Source: Clostridia bacterium
GTDB lineage: Bacteria > Bacillota > Clostridia > Oscillospirales > CAG-272
DNA length: 52,065 nt
Direction of reading: 5' to 3'
NCBI GenBank assembly: GCA_028720145.1
Contig: JAQYLJ010000059.1
Location: 1 to 52,065, forward strand
Shown piece after piece: positions 52,022 to 52,065 of the stretch. The notes below the pieces were generated by a model. That model did not search any database. It saw only the letters and a program-made list of their open reading frames with translations, and had not been told where the DNA came from. The translations under genes were made by a program, and so were the position numbers. How positions within the stretch are numbered: position 1 is the stretch's first letter; each line of letters opens with the position of its first letter.

Positions 52022-52065
52022 GGCGGTATGCTCCCGGAGAGGGCAGCATACCGCCTGTTTTGTTG
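52022..52065. terminator. Hairpin terminator at the right edge
   Basis: An 11-bp perfect stem (52022-52032 with 52045-52055) is followed on the plus strand by TGTTTTGTTG. It is preceded by a matching ACAACAAA on the other side, so it can work both ways. It may end a rightward gene or a leftward one outside the window. About 50 bp between it and the broken kinase gene hold no recognisable feature. Confidence 0.65.

Overview
The window looks like a chromosomal segment of a fairly GC-rich, spore-forming member of the Clostridia, probably an uncultured gut lineage. The evidence is Gram-positive style AGGAGG ribosome sites, sigma-A type promoters, the sporulation genes yqfC, yqfD and a ylbJ-like gene, the conserved neighbourhood yqfC-yqfD-phoH-ybeY-era-recO, a SAM-I riboswitch before metK, lipoproteins with classical lipoboxes, and gut-Firmicutes surface-protein modules. 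I cannot name a species.

From 1 to about 20.3 kb the DNA is tightly packed housekeeping sequence. A leftward operon runs ruvC - methyltransferase - ecfA1 - ecfA2 - ecfT - truA. The divergent operon ruvA-ruvB reads rightward, and both promoters are visible between them. After a repeat-rich gap come a leftward MreB-like gene with an overlapping 44-residue membrane protein, then recD2 and a riboswitch-controlled metK. Next is a leftward run yqfC-yqfD-phoH-ybeY-era-recO-mutS2 in which most genes overlap or nearly touch. A divergent ylbJ-like gene and a small four-cysteine protein close this part.

From 20.3 to 35.3 kb lie accessory functions. These are two tandem fused ABC-FtsX transporters, an alpha/beta hydrolase, a divergent M20 dipeptidase with a consensus promoter, and a leftward group of exported proteins (a lipoprotein, a membrane-anchored endonuclease I, a lipoprotein zinc peptidase). 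Rightward follow a TPR/DUF4037 pair, an orphan rmlB and a DUF5714 gene.

From 35.4 to 42.6 kb two copies of a roughly 320-bp tandem-hairpin element lie in inverted orientation. They bracket exactly three leftward genes for exported proteins: a single-pass membrane protein, a 1179-residue multidomain surface protein and a DUF6273-type lipoprotein. By eye this block is less GC-rich than the left part.

From 42.7 kb to the end the base composition is again lower. The section holds a membrane protein with two Rossmann-like domains and a C-terminal RyR-like domain, a BspA-like fragment and a broken sugar-isomerase-like gene. It ends with a phosphorelay/c-di-GMP set: a hybrid histidine kinase lacking its N-terminus, an Hpt protein and a REC-GGDEF-EAL-REC-GGDEF protein.

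The most interesting candidates for new biology are the RyR/Rossmann membrane protein, the inverted hairpin elements around the surface-protein block, and the small membrane protein coupled to the MreB-like actin. No function is proven by the sequence alone.
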